Assembly (NCBI GenBank): GCA_024704765.1
Contig: JAKMXF010000221.1
Location: 62,001-126,000 of the forward strand
Source: Oopsacas minuta
Lineage: Eukaryota; Porifera; Hexactinellida; Lyssacinosida; Leucopsacidae
Length of the DNA: 64,000 bases
Reading direction: 5' to 3'
The stretch's first letter is position 1. The number at the start of each line of letters is the position of its first letter. The notes beneath the pieces were generated by a model. It was not told the origin of the DNA. It did no database searches and was given only the letters and a program-made list of their open reading frames with translations. This document shows, piece by piece, positions 32,006-44,083 of this stretch. The translations under genes and the position numbers were made by a program.

Positions 32006-33358
32006 ATGATTAATTCTGTCCAATCCAACGCTAAGATTCCTGCTCAGGGATCTCAGAGTACTGCAGGTATTGATTCACCCGTATTTGATGTAAACCAATT
32101 CCTCTACAATAATGATCCTTTATTTGACACAAGCTTTGATGGCATTCTGAATTCTTCTCCTGTCCCTCCAGAGAATGGGACAGAAATAGAATCAGGTGCT
32201 TTTAGGCCTATATCGCCACCTATCTCTAAAGCACAATATTCATTCATTGACCGCAGTGAGAAACGTCAGCACTCCCAACTTAAGCCAGTTAAAGCACAGT
32301 GTACATTCTCTCCAGTCACTCCTCAAATTAATACATTTTCTCCTCCTGCATTGAACTCTGATTCTTCTTATGAACACTTATCTACCCCGTATAATACCAT
32401 GTACATGACTCCTAATGCTAACCACTTATGTAGAACTCACAGTCCTGAGCATATAATGCATGGATTGTTTCATTCTCCCATTACACAGGACCAATTATTG
32501 TATCCCAATTCTGAGTATACTTGTTATAATCAATCGTGTCCTCACCACGTTACTACACACTCTACGCCTATCTACCTAGCTTCTCGTTGTATTTCTAAAT
32601 ATGTACGTCTTCCTGTTGATTCTTGTGAATGTCCCTACTCTCCCGTTGTAAATAGGAGGGGAGTACCTCAACCAAATGCAAGTAAAGTCAGTCTAACTCC
32701 AAATCAGATAACTTGCGTTAGACCACCACCCCCTGTTGATCAGTTCAGTACCCCCACACTCAGTCAAAATAACTCAAAGAGAAATAATTTTATACAAAAT
32801 TTTTCACCAAACGATCTATCACTCCCAAACTATACTAACTGTACAACTCCAGCCTTCAGGAACTGTGAATTTGGGAATATGTATCCAGAGACTAGATCAG
32901 CTGATTCATTCACAACATTAAGTAGTCAAGGACTGTATGATTCTTGTGTTTCTACTCAGGAAGAAATCTCAAATTATCAAGAAGAATCTATTTTATCATC
33001 TCAACTCTCTTCTTACTCACAAACTCCCGTGATATCAGACATATCTTCACAACTCACAGATCAGTCATCTTTGGAAAGTTTCTTACCTAAAACTACTGTT
33101 ATCAATAATGAAGAATATTTAAATAATCGTAAGAAGAAAGAGAATAAAAAGCGGAACAGTGAGAGAGAACGGACAAGAATTCGGCAAATTAACAAAGCCT
33201 TCAAAGACTTGGGAGATGTGTGTTGTTTCCATATGAACGAACGTGCACAATCTAAAGTAGCCACTATAGAGCAAGCTCTTGTATTGATTCAGGAACTACA
33301 ATATCGGATAGCTCAGAAGAAGGCTTCAGAGAGTGAATCACATACCCAGTTATCATGA
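32006..33358 (+). CDS. bHLH transcription factor, E-protein (class I) like
   Basis: A single exon of 450 residues. The first ~370 residues are Ser/Pro/Asn/Gln-rich and disordered, fitting activation regions. The bHLH domain lies at ~385-437: basic region 'KRNSERERTRIRQIN', helix 1 'KAFKDLGDVCCFHM', a short loop 'NERAQSK', and helix 2 'VATIEQALVLIQELQYRIA'. Helix 1 and loop ('NKAFKDLGDVCCFHMNERAQSK') are closest to E-proteins (daughterless/TCF3/TCF12, 'INEAFKELGRMCQLH'), which dimerise with tissue-specific bHLH factors on E-boxes. Substitutions in helix 2 ('VATIEQALVLI' for the usual 'LLILHQAVxVI') are notable. The orthology call rests on the domain alone. Confidence 0.8.
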   Translation: MINSVQSNAKIPAQGSQSTAGIDSPVFDVNQFLYNNDPLFDTSFDGILNSSPVPPENGTEIESGAFRPISPPISKAQYSFIDRSEKRQHSQLKPVKAQCTFSPVTPQINTFSPPALNSDSSYEHLSTPYNTMYMTPNANHLCRTHSPEHIMHGLFHSPITQDQLLYPNSEYTCYNQSCPHHVTTHSTPIYLASRCISKYVRLPVDSCECPYSPVVNRRGVPQPNASKVSLTPNQITCVRPPPPVDQFSTPTLSQNNSKRNNFIQNFSPNDLSLPNYTNCTTPAFRNCEFGNMYPETRSADSFTTLSSQGLYDSCVSTQEEISNYQEESILSSQLSSYSQTPVISDISSQLTDQSSLESFLPKTTVINNEEYLNNRKKKENKKRNSERERTRIRQINKAFKDLGDVCCFHMNERAQSKVATIEQALVLIQELQYRIAQKKASESESHTQLS

Positions 33359-33653
33359 CATCAGATAAAGGGTCGATTTAGATAACTTTATAACCCTCCC
33401 TACATAGTACTTGATATATTTTTGTTATTAATTATGAAATTGATTGTTAGAAATTTTCTACTTAATTCTGCTTCCTTGACAAAGAATAAATGTTCTACAA
33501 TATATGTATATAAAGATTCATTAAATTACCGTAAACCTCTTATGTATTGGGAGCTTAGAATCAGCTCAGAGAGGTACGCCTTAAATACAACTATATTTTA
33601 AACAATTATTATAAAACTCTATAGTAGCATAATTGAGATTAGTTAGTAAAGTT

Positions 33654-36600
33654 ATGTCAGGAAATAATGCGGGCGTTACAGCCCCAATTGTAATCCAACA
33701 ACCACCAGCAGTTGTGGTACAAACTTCCTCAACACATGCTGCATCTAGAGGACAGATGAACTCTTCAACTTATGCTGAAGCGAGCGAGAGCCAGGAAATT
33801 GAATTGAATTGTCGAGAACCTCAGAGTGAGACTCAGGAAACAGATCCAAATCCCCAAGAAGAGGAACAACCACGTGGGGAAATATCTGCGACTCAGCCTC
33901 CACCTTCTAACTTAGTTCCACAAATACTCACTCCACTTCCAAATACTTCCCCGAAAATTAACTCCCCACTCCCTCCTAGTGTAATTTTATCAGAAGAGCG
34001 AACCTCTTCAACGGTTTACCAAACCACAGAACAGAAATCTACACAGTCTCCTAGTGTATCTTGTGCTCAGAACACAGATACAACAGATAGTAAGTCAAAT
34101 AAAGGGGAGGGAGATTGCTGTAGTTTGAGTGAAGAGAATAAACCTATACCTAGTACAGTGGAGAGGAAGATTCTAGTTAGAACAGTGAACACTCCTGTCG
34201 TAAGTAAAACAGCTGAGTCTGTTACTGATAAGAAAGAAACAGTAGAGGTGAGGGCCAAAATTAAAATACAAGCAAACGAATCGTTACTTAGAGAAAATCG
34301 TGCAAAAATCAGAGTCAAAGTTGCTCAGCCTCAATCAAATATTTCCAACGATTCCAGACCGAATTTTACAACTATGACGAGATCTATAATAAGATCTCAA
34401 ACACTAAGCACCATATATCGATCTAGAGCAGCTGTTAACACGAAAGACGGGTTGAATAAGTCTATGGATGATATATTTGAGAGGAGAGAAGATGCTCGGT
34501 TGAAAAGGAGAGCTGAGAGGCAAGCAAAACTTAGGTAAGTATCTCTAGCTGCATTTTTAATAAATACAAATACAAATTAGATAACTACAGTAAACATTGG
34601 ATTTAACTACATCGGGTCTAACGATAAATCGCTTGTGGCGACTAATTTCCTTTCCCAGAAATCCGCAACAGTATAAGATATTACATCAGATATAACGACC
34701 TTTTTAGCCCGCCCAAATGAGTGTCGTTAAATCCAATGTTTACTGTATGACCAACAAGAAAATATTACAATACTTATATAGTTAATCTAGAGTAGAGTTT
34801 CCTCAAATTATCCAATGAGGATTCTAGTCTATATTCGAATATATCTTATACTTATGTTATTAGTTTATCAACTTGGATACGTAATAATGAGAAATATCTT
34901 ATTTCGCTTCAAGTTCAATCTATGAGAGGATCTCCTCTCATAGATTGACCCTATAATTATTCTAATACAAATCTCTATCTAGAATAAGTACATTTTATTA
35001 ATAGACCATGAATTGTATGCTGGCGTATTTATTGGGGTAACATATACTGTAATGATTCTATTGAATTTGAATTACAATATTCAGTATTAGCTTTTTCATT
35101 TGGTATTTTAAGGATTAAAGGTGTGTGTAATTCTAGCTCGTTGCCATTGATAGTGTACCTAATTATTTAGCAACTCATCGTATTATAATATAATTATTCC
35201 TTCAATTATTCTACTTGTTTGATAATGTACTTTAAAATATTTCTTATCTAATCTTGTAGAGCTGAAGCAATGAATAATCCTCCCATCCTTCCACATCCCC
35301 CTAGTCCTACCACACAACATATGACTTCAGCTAAAACAATGATGTCATCTTTGGAAGTGAGAGGGCTCATCAGACCTGAAGTATCTTTAATTCAGAAAAG
35401 AGTACAAGATGCTCCAAAAACCACACCCATTCCCTCTCCATCTAATCCCCCTCCCTCTACAGGGGGAGACACACCCCAATCTGACTCCCATTCAGGATTC
35501 ATGAAACTAGAATCACCTTCGATAACAATGAAACCTGGCTCATTCATGCATTACCATGAAGACATGTCTCCGCAAGAGTCTGTTTCTAGAGTAAGTAATG
35601 TTGAGCAAATAGACGAACTTGAAAATGAAATTATTGATTTGTCGGATTCTTCTGATGCTGAGGCTATGGAAGAGACAACTCAAGATACCCCTGAAGAATC
35701 TGATAAAATGGATGCTGAGAAGAGTTCTTACAGAGATACAAGTCCTTCTCTGAGCAGCAGGACTGCTACAGCTACTCCCAGTCGTTCCTCCTCCTATACA
35801 GCCTCAAGGGGTTCAAGATCTGGATCCTGGACTAAATCGAGCACTCTATCTAAGAGGTTAGTACTATTGTTAATAATTCGTTCATTACAATACTGTTATA
35901 ATATATAAATGTTATATTAAGAAATTCAATGAACCATTGGTTCTCAAACCATCTCTCTAACCATCTCACTCAGTGCATTCAGATATTCATCGTTTTCTTC
36001 TGGGAAAACCTCCTTAACTGCAACTACCAACTTCTCCAGGTACTCCCTGTTGGTCCCACTGTGTCCACTTGATTTGGTTATAACCTCTGCAGTATGTTGT
36101 ATCTCTTCGTAACTAAGAAACTCTGGATTATTCTCAGTACCCATATAACATTGTGCTTTGATCTCTTCTCCACTCTCTGAATAGAATGATACTCCCACCA
36201 ATTCGTATCCACACTTCTCTCTAACCGCTAGATCAGCAAACACCTTTTTCTTTGTGTTTCCACTTATCTCGAAAGCATACCCCCAGACCTCCCCTCCCTC
36301 TGATTTAACTAATGTAGCAACACGCCCTGGTGCTCCTGGAACCCCTCTGTGATCAGTTGATTCCTGCCAAAACCTCCTCATGTATCCTCTCACCTTACCT
36401 CTCTTCTTTTGTAAGTACTCAATGTTTGGTTTCCATATAAGTGATGCATACCCGAATATCCATATTGAATCTTCACTCGCCATCTAATTCTGCTATCAAT
36501 TGTGTAGTGGTAGTATGCTCGTAAAATTTTTATTTATATAAAAAAATCTCTTATTTCTATAAGTTCTGGATATAATATTGTAGTGTTATGAACCTTATAA

Positions 36601-39600
36601 CACAGCTTTATTGTACTCCTACATGTGTGGTAGATACTGACAGTATAACAGAGTAGTTATACTGTTCGTTCCCTCCCCTATATAATACACTTAATTATCT
36701 TAATACTAATTTACGTATACTATTTTATACTAGGTCTCGTTCACGATCTCGTTCTCATAACACTACCAGTTCATCCACTACACCTACGAGGGGAAGGAAG
36801 TCTAGACGGACGAGACACAGACACAGCCCAAGTTCCCCTTCCATGCAGTCTCAATCTTTATCCCGGTCTCCCACCCCTATGCCCTCTCAGAATCCCAGAT
36901 ACAGTAGAAAGAAGAGAAAAGGGAAACTCTCTTCAGACTCACCTGTCCCTAGGAAATACAAAAACTCATCTACAGGTATTATATATTGCACACTCTTTCT
37001 GACTATTTGTATCAAAATAGATGTGAATTCATATCCACTATTGAACTTGATTCTATGAATATTAGTATTCATTGTGTCATATTATATTGTTAGATGACTA
37101 TGACCCAGATTATGCTGCGTTTACAGAGGTGCCCCCTGAAATCCGTAATACTGAGGCATTCTGTTACTTCGGGAACCCTCCCCCTAAAGATCGGGAACGT
37201 ACACCCCAGTCTTACGCCGCTTCACGTCCTTACCCGGACCGAGAACGGGATAGAGACCGGTATGTGCAGCAGCCACGCCCCAACAGCTCCCGCTACCCCC
37301 GTACAAACTTCCAACCTTCTCACAGTACACATGGACATAATTTATATGAGCACAATAGTCCGAGGAATCACAATTCCTATCGAGGCTCTAGTACACAGGG
37401 CGGCGGCACAAACAGGAATAGATACAACTATTCAGGAAGCTATAGTACCTCTCCTCACCACAACTATAACAACTATCCACCTCACAAGAGCAATTACAAT
37501 TACAATTACAATAACTATCCTCAACAGAGACAACCTTACAGCAACAACTATCCTCACCAGAGAGGAGGCTACAACAATCATCAACCACAGAGAAGCAGTT
37601 ACACGCCCACTCATCCCAGACCAGGCTACAATCAATACCATCAGAAGGAGAGCTATTCAGCGAAGAGATCTTCCAAACACGAAGGGAATTCTGGAAAGCC
37701 TGAGAAGAACGAAAACGCTGGGTTCGGCGCATTCTACAGGAAAGATGACGATGAATGGTGAGTATTGGTCAGTGGAGGAGAGGCCAAAGGCGCTTACCGC
37801 TGAGTGTCGGAGGCCATACTTCCATGGCGTTATTCATAGAACTGAATCATGTATGGCAATATACGTATATTTCCAATTGTTAATATTATATGAATTTAGA
37901 AGAGTTCACTTTTAATTGGCTAGATTAATTTCGTCTCTGTCGCTGCCACAACCTGCCACAATCTGATAGTCCTGTCATCAGAGCATGAGGCTAATACACC
38001 TGCTTGCTTTGGGTTCCAACTCACACAGTTGACATCCTTTTCGTGAGCCTGAGCATGTACTACACTTAAACTTAATCCATCTGTATCATCTAATGTGTAC
38101 ACTCGTATTACGTCATCTTCACAGCCTGTTGCTACCATACCGCTGTTCTTGCACCAGTCTACACTGTAGATAACTCTAGGGTGATCTCCTGATACAGTCA
38201 GCATACATTTCCATACTCCTGTCTTCTTCATAGGGCCATCTAGCTCCCAGACCTTCAACGACTGATCTGCACTACATGATATCAATCGTCTCCCTACAAA
38301 TATTATACATTGTTACAAACAGACACATACTTTACTTCGGTATACCTGTTGCATTGAAAGATATCGCCCACACGGTATTATCGTGTCCCGTTAGTGACTG
38401 GTGTAGAGTCCAATCATCATCATCCTGACAATACAGATTGATTTTGTTGTCGTAACTAGCTGATACCAACAGCTCCATACTCGGGTGCCATAGAACTTGC
38501 TTTACGTCTTGACTGTGATGTGTAAGAATACCGGAACACTCATATTCACTACCATCTTCACTTGCCTGATTAAAGTGGACAATTTTTATACGAATTATTT
38601 CTATATTCTAATAATTACTTATAAAACTTTCTACGATTCAAATCTCCATGATTTCTTTTTTGGCTACCTGGTCATTTGTAAAACATAAATTGAGATTTGA
38701 TTCGTAATATTTTTTACGAATTACGTGATTATCTGAATGAACTCACCTCCCACACCCAAACAGATTTGTCTCTACTGCAAGTAGCTAGGTATTCTCCACA
38801 AGCAGACCATCTAGCCCATTTCACTTCATTCTCATGACCTTCTAAGGTAATCATTGATTCAAATTCTCCACTCTTACTGCGATCCCAAATACAGCAAGTA
38901 CCATCAAAACTACAGCTAATAAGAAGATTGCCACAAGGAGAGAATGAAACTGAGCGAATAGTACGATTATGCTCCCCACTAAGAACGTTTCTACACACCT
39001 AAATAACAACAAACAGAATTGTCACAAGCTACTTCGAAGAAATTAATTATCATTAACAATTATATTATTCAGAAATAATTAATTTTTGCAATTTACAACT
39101 TGTTATAGATTAATATTTGTATTTCATAAATGTATTAATTCTATACAAAATAATATCTAATTGTGTTAACTTTACCATCTTTCCGTCTTCCTTAGCCCAT
39201 ATCCTTACAGTCTTGTCAGCTCCACAGCTAGCAAGTATGTTACCTTTAGGGCTCCAAACTACGCACCAAACTCTGTCTTCATGTCCCAACAGAGTTTGTT
39301 CGTGTTGTAGCTTTAGGGTCTGTGTACTGGAGAACTGTATACTCTCTCCTGCACTTGCAGTAGCCATTGTGATAATTATAGAAATCTTTAGAAGTTAGAT
39401 TATCACTTGCTCGGTATATCACTAATAGTAATGCTAGAATTATAAAGATATAATAGCATCTTCAAACTTCTAATATCATCTTGCATCACTAACAACATGT
39501 AAGACAGTATATATTGTGCTATTAGGATGAAATATACTCACATGCCTGAGATTATAATAATAATTCTATTATAATTCACACCAGGTGTGCTATAGGTCAT

Positions 39601-40060
39601 ATTTCAATATATCTAGCAGATAATAAGATTATTATTTATTAATATTTACGTATGTTGCATTAATTCATTAGGAAATTATGGTATATCTGCATTTCATACA
39701 CATTTCTGACTAGAAGTAAAACTGAATTATTCTTTTAGGGCAGCAGAGAATCGCCGCTTACAGAGAGATGAATCTCCTTCTACGAATCGACAAGTTTCAG
39801 CTCGCTTAGCAGGTAGACTTGGTCCTCTCCCCTCCATCCATAATAAGAACGCGTCTATGAATTGGAAAGGGGAGACTAGTCGAGGTGGTACCAAACTAGA
39901 TAGAAATGTCTACAGAAAATGGCCTACACGTCCATATAACAACAGTGATGATGAATATAAACTAAACCTAAAGATTAAAGATATTATAGCTAAAAATGAA
40001 CAGATACTGCGGAGAAAGATCGAATTAGAAGAGGATAAAATGATCCATGGTTTATCGTGA
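33654..40060 (+). CDS. Unrecognised 901-residue RS/low-complexity protein hosting two nested genes
   Basis: Exons 33654..34534, 35260..35856, 36734..36975, 37094..37757 and 39739..40060 join with consistent phases (2,2,1,0-type joins checked) and GT-AG borders to give 901 residues. Residues 1-290 are Pro/Ser/Thr/Glu-rich, ending in a charged helix '[18 protein letters not shown]'. Around 410-430 is '[20 protein letters not shown]', a good SUMO-interacting motif. An Arg/Ser-rich segment (~490-560) follows, then '[29 protein letters not shown]', then a Tyr/Asn/Pro/His/Gly-rich prion-like region (~640-780). The C-terminus is helical ('[20 protein letters not shown]'). A nuclear RNA-processing or speckle-type protein is plausible. 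I do not recognise the family. CHAC2 and CIAO1 sit antisense inside introns 2 and 4. Confidence 0.75.
34588..34745. mobile_element. pogo/Tigger-like MITE with TA duplication
   Basis: A 158-bp element in the first intron of the 901-residue gene. Both ends carry CAGTAAACATTGGATTTAAC; the inverted repeats match at 23 of 24 positions. TA flanks each side (34586..34587 and 34746..34747). CAGT ends plus a TA target duplication are the signature of the pogo branch of Tc1/mariner. Non-coding. Confidence 0.88.
35944..36483 (-). CDS. CHAC2: CHAC2-type glutathione gamma-glutamylcyclotransferase, nested
   Basis: Cytosolic enzyme cleaving reduced glutathione to 5-oxoproline and Cys-Gly. A single exon of 179 residues (human CHAC2 184). 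The substrate loop reads '[13 protein letters not shown]' (the usual Y/GYGSLIWK, with Gly to Ala). '[22 protein letters not shown]' and '[11 protein letters not shown]' follow, and the catalytic Glu lies in '[10 protein letters not shown]'. The tail '[12 protein letters not shown]...[16 protein letters not shown]' matches CHAC2 better than CHAC1. It lies wholly within intron 2 (35857..36733) of the plus-strand 901-residue gene, in antisense. A TATAAATA box sits 48 bp before its ATG. Confidence 0.95.
   Translation of the reverse strand: MASEDSIWIFGYASLIWKPNIEYLQKKRGKVRGYMRRFWQESTDHRGVPGAPGRVATLVKSEGGEVWGYAFEISGNTKKKVFADLAVREKCGYELVGVSFYSESGEEIKAQCYMGTENNPEFLSYEEIQHTAEVITKSSGHSGTNREYLEKLVVAVKEVFPEENDEYLNALSEMVREMV
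36531..36538 (-). promoter_or_regulatory. TATA box (TATAAATA) of nested CHAC2
   Basis: On the minus strand TATAAATA lies 48 bp before the CHAC2 start codon, inside the host gene's intron. This shows that the nested gene carries its own core promoter. Confidence 0.6.
37920..39367 (-). CDS. CIAO1: CIAO1, cytosolic iron-sulfur assembly WD40 protein, nested
   Basis: Targeting subunit of the CIA complex (with MMS19 and FAM96B) that delivers Fe-S clusters to nuclear/cytosolic proteins. Exons 39176..39367, 38747..38998, 38346..38565 and 37920..38293 (GT-AG) give 345 residues (human 339). A seven-bladed WD40 propeller is visible: '[22 protein letters not shown]', '[22 protein letters not shown]', '[33 protein letters not shown]', '[23 protein letters not shown]', '[15 protein letters not shown]', '[22 protein letters not shown]' and '[24 protein letters not shown]'. 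The gene lies entirely within intron 4 (37758..39738) of the plus-strand 901-residue gene, in antisense. Confidence 0.96.
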
Positions 40061-41233
40061 CTGAATCTAGTTATTCCAGTTTGCCTCGTCGTGCAAACTA
40101 CACTTACTTAGACAATGTGTATTCGAGCACGTTATCTTGTCTAAATATTAATATTTCTGTTCCCTCCCTCTAGTATACAGACCTCACTATAGCAGGGGCA
40201 CCCTGCTGCTGAGGTTATATTATAGAGTTGGGAGTAGGAATTCTAAGTAATCAGTTATTCTTATTTGCTTCAATATTAGTGTATAAACTTTGATTGAATA
40301 ATTAATAATTATCATATAGTATATAATAGATACGACGTAAAGGTATTATTTAGGAAAATAATCATGTCTATCGAATCTCCAATATAATTACGCGTAGCTG
40401 TTATTACTTTTATTGCGAACTGTTGCATGCTACACATGATTATCATGAAAGTAATGCGTGACTATATTGACTGCTATTTAGCATCAGGCTGAGGGGCGCA
40501 GAACTTTTAACAGCTTGAAAGATCCAGTGGATCACGCTCACCAATATACTTTGTATTAGCACTATGGGTTGTAACCAAGCAGGGCTCGAGCTCAAAAGGT
40601 TCGCCACGTTTTAACTTTGGTTCAAATCCGCAGAATTTCTTCTGTGAACAAGTTTAGAAACTTGTTTCAGCTCCAACTCCCGTAACACAATTGGATACTG
40701 CACGAATATTGTAACGATTGCCTTGTCATTATTCCACCGAACTCTCGTCATGACGGAGTGCTCGGATCGCGGTTTCATTTCGTTATTAGCGGTATTTCGT
40801 AGTTAGCGGAGTAAATCAATTACTTTTAAAGAAATCCATCAGGTCACCGTTAAGCTATATATATGGGGTAAGGAATCACTTCGTGATATCCGATTTGGTT
40901 ATAATTGGAGTGCACTATAGCCAATGTAGTTCAAAATTCAAAATATGGTCTAAGTCAGTCGAGTTTATGAATACTAATTCTTGAAATAATATAATTTAAA
41001 CGCCGCCTGCCTGTTTGCATCTTTAGCTTGTGATATCGTGGGGCTGACCAACTCATTTGGCAATGTACTTAACCATCATACGTAATTACTATTATAGGGT
41101 ATCATTATCCTTGTAAGATCATTTACAAGTAGTGTTAGGTAACACAATACAAATATACACAATCTGTGGTGGGTATAAATACAGCTAATAGTCTACTAGC
41201 AGTTTATATTATAACAATTTCTGATTCAGTATA
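40061..41233. other. Intergenic region before PAPSS
   Basis: 1.17 kb, AT-rich, with no supported gene. A GGTTCAAATCC word at ~40619 resembles a tRNA B box but lacks tRNA folding (see rejected items). The PAPSS TATA box lies at the right end. Confidence 0.5.
41174..41181 (+). promoter_or_regulatory. TATA box (TATAAATA) of PAPSS
   Basis: TATAAATA 60 bp before the PAPSS ATG at 41234, in the context GGGTATAAATACAG. Confidence 0.65.
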
Positions 41234-43430
41234 ATGGCTAGTAAAGAAAAAAGAGATTCAGTGGATCATCAAACAGTGATGGCCACTAACGTTATGTTCC
41301 AACCCGGACACGTGACAAGAGGGATGAGGTCTATGACATTTGGACATCGTGGGAAGTTCACAGGTTGTACAGTTTGGTTCACGGGTCTGTCCGGATCGGG
41401 AAAAACAACAATCTCGTTCGCTGTTGAGAATTTACTTTGTTCTCAAGGCCTCCCTTCCTATGGCCTAGATGGAGACAACATAAGGACAGGGCTGAATAAG
41501 AATCTAGGATTCTCACCAAACGACAGAGAGGAAAACATCAGGAGAATATCAGAGGTATAACTATAATTATTTATATTCTATAAACTATTGTATTATATGT
41601 CTATTACTACAGGTTTCTAAACTATTTGCAGACTCTGGTATGGTGTGTCTAGCTAGCTTCATAAGTCCCTATGCTAAGGACAGAGAGAGAGCAAGAGAAA
41701 TCCATGTAGAATCTGGACTCAAGTTTTTTGAGGTATACCTCTCCACTCCACTTGAGGTAAGATATGCTATAGTATTAGCTGAGAATAGTATGAATTATGA
41801 TTATCATATTACAGGTTTGTGAGAACAGAGACGTGAAAGGCTTGTACAAGAAAGCTCGTGACGGACAAATCAAAGGATTCACTGGAATAGATTCTGCTTA
41901 TGAACCTCCCTCCAACCCTTCTCTGGTGCTAGATACTAGCAAATTTACTGTCCCTGAATGTGTAGAGAAGATAATCGACCTACTGACTGCTAATGACGTA
42001 ATACCTGGTCAGGCGGTTGAAGCTGTGAAGGAACTATTTGTAGATGTAGAAGAGAAAGATAAGCTGATGAAAGCAGCTGATAACATGCACAGAGTTGATA
42101 TTAGCACTCTTGATATGCAATGGTTACAGGTAACATCTTGCCTATTGAATTAATACAAATTATGAAACAATTGACTAACTAATACTCTAAATAGGTGCTA
42201 TCTGAAGGCTGGGCTAGTCCACTGACTGGGTTCATGACAGAGGATCAATATCTACAAACTCTACACTTCAATAACCTCCTAGGACAAGGCTTCTATTCAC
42301 AATCTATTCCCATTGTGTTGCCAATCAGTAGCGAGATTAAACAGACTCTTGCAGAGAAGGAAATCAATGAAGTATCGCTCTACTATCAAGACAAGCTAGT
42401 AGCGTATATGACAGATATTGATGTGTTCCCTCATCGTAAAGAGGAGAGATGTGCACGACAGTTCGGAACCACTAACAAAGGACATCCATACATTGAAATG
42501 ATTGAGAAGTCTGGTGATTGGTTGATAGGAGGAGAACTACATGTAAGTATTTCTATTTCTATTTCTATTACTATTACTATCATATACTAGATATTGATAT
42601 CCATGGTTCTGGTAGGTATTTGAACGTGTGTGTTGGGGAGACGGTCTTGATGAGTACCGCAAGAAGCCAAATGAACTTAAGGCTAAGTTCAAGGAGATGG
42701 AAGCAGACACAGTGTTTGCCTTCCAACTGAGAAATCCTATTCATAACGGACATGCTTGTTTAATGGATGACACTAAGCAACAGCTGTTACAGAAGGGCTA
42801 TAAGAAACCTGTATTACTATTACATCCACTAGGTCAGTGTACTATACGTAGATATGATATAAAATAATTGCTTTAAATTATAATGTATTAATTCCTATAG
42901 GCGGCTGGACTAAGTCTGATGACGTACCTCTACCAGTGCGTATTGAGCAACATCTAGCAGTCCTGAAGGAAGGTATATTGGATCCAGCAACTACTGTGCT
43001 TGCTATATTCCCCTCTCCCATGATGTATGCTGGACCCACTGAAGTACAATGGCATGCTAAAGCTAGAGTAGCTGCTGGAGCAAAGTTCTATATAGTAGGG
43101 CGTGATCCAGCTGGGATGCCTCATCCAGACGGTTCTGGAGATTTGTATGACCCTACCCATGGTCGCAGGGTGTTGAAACTATCCCCTGGCCTCACACAAC
43201 TAGAGATCGTTCCATTTAAGGTAGCAGCCTACAACAAGATTCAAAAACAGATGGCATTCTTTGATCCTAAACGAGCTGACGAATTTGAGTTCATTTCCGG
43301 TACAAAGATGCGAGCTTTAGCTAGGAATGGAGAGAACCCTCCAGATGGTTTCATGGCTCCTTCTGCTTGGAAAATAATGGTTGAGCATTATCGGAGTTTA
43401 AAATCTGGTAGTGCTGAGCATGAGAAGTGA
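41234..43430 (+). CDS. PAPSS: Bifunctional PAPS synthase (APS kinase + ATP sulfurylase)
   Basis: Makes the universal sulfate donor PAPS from sulfate and ATP in two steps. Exons 41234..41554, 41613..41756, 41815..42129, 42195..42542, 42616..42832 and 42901..43430 give 624 residues, exactly the length of human PAPSS1. The N-terminal APS kinase has the P-loop '[13 protein letters not shown]', '[19 protein letters not shown]', '[16 protein letters not shown]' and '[12 protein letters not shown]'. The C-terminal ATP sulfurylase has the nucleotide-binding '[14 protein letters not shown]', then '[15 protein letters not shown]', '[15 protein letters not shown]', '[13 protein letters not shown]' and '[22 protein letters not shown]'. 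This fused order is the animal arrangement. It supplies sulfation of glycosaminoglycans and small molecules. Confidence 0.98.
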
Positions 43431-43747
43431 GATTATGACCAGCGATAACCTATTAGACAGAATTAGAAATTATACCTTTTTTCTTATTTGCAACTAGGAC
43501 TAATGCAAACTTCTCAGTTTTACTTTCCGTTAGGAAATTCAAGTTTATTCTATGAATGAATACTATTTACTTCTCCTTCCTTCTAGCTATTTTATTCTCG
43601 ATAGGATTCTGTATGAATTGTATACGTTATTATCTTCATGATTATATTCATCATATCTTGAGTTCATAATTCGAATGTGGATTATATTTAATGAAGATGA
43701 TAGCTGATTATTTGCTTAATTACAGGACATAGCACTGTAAACAAACT
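43431..43747. other. Short gap, PAPSS 3' flank and NDUFA7 leader
   Basis: About 317 bp. TTACAG at ~43726 just before the NDUFA7 leader could be a 5'UTR splice acceptor. Nothing else was seen. Confidence 0.4.
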
Positions 43748-44083
43748 ATGTCTAGACAATCCGGATTGATCCGCTATATAAGGAACTTTCTCTCCGGAAG
43801 AGATCTGAATCTTGATACTCATCATCGTGAAATAAAGTCTCAATCTTCTCGTTCCATACCTGCACCCTATCTCCCTTCAGGTCCCGCACATAAGCTGGCA
43901 GATAATTACTATTACACCCGTGACCTTAGAAGGGAAGTAGGACCTCCTGTCATCATTAGTACTTCCGCTATGCTTCTGGAATCTGAAAGCTCTGAGACTA
44001 AGGCTCTAGACAGGTCACAGGCTCCACCTGTGCCTGGTACCGGACACGATTGGGAAGAGATTATGGACGAATATATCTCGTAA
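43748..44083 (+). CDS. NDUFA7: NDUFA7 (complex I subunit B14.5a)
   Basis: Accessory subunit of mitochondrial NADH:ubiquinone oxidoreductase on the matrix arm. A single exon of 111 residues (human 113). The conserved order is 'GLIRYIRNFLSGRDL' near the start, 'LPSGPAHKLADNYYYTRDLRRE' (human '[22 protein letters not shown]'), 'PPVIISTSAML', then the acidic C-terminus ending 'HDWEEIMDEYIS'. No cleavable presequence, as in the mammalian subunit. Confidence 0.95.
   Translation: MSRQSGLIRYIRNFLSGRDLNLDTHHREIKSQSSRSIPAPYLPSGPAHKLADNYYYTRDLRREVGPPVIISTSAMLLESESSETKALDRSQAPPVPGTGHDWEEIMDEYIS

Noticed and set aside
40600-40640. tRNA-like B box GGTTCAAATCC
   Set aside because: The T stem does not pair, and no A box, anticodon arm or acceptor stem is in position.
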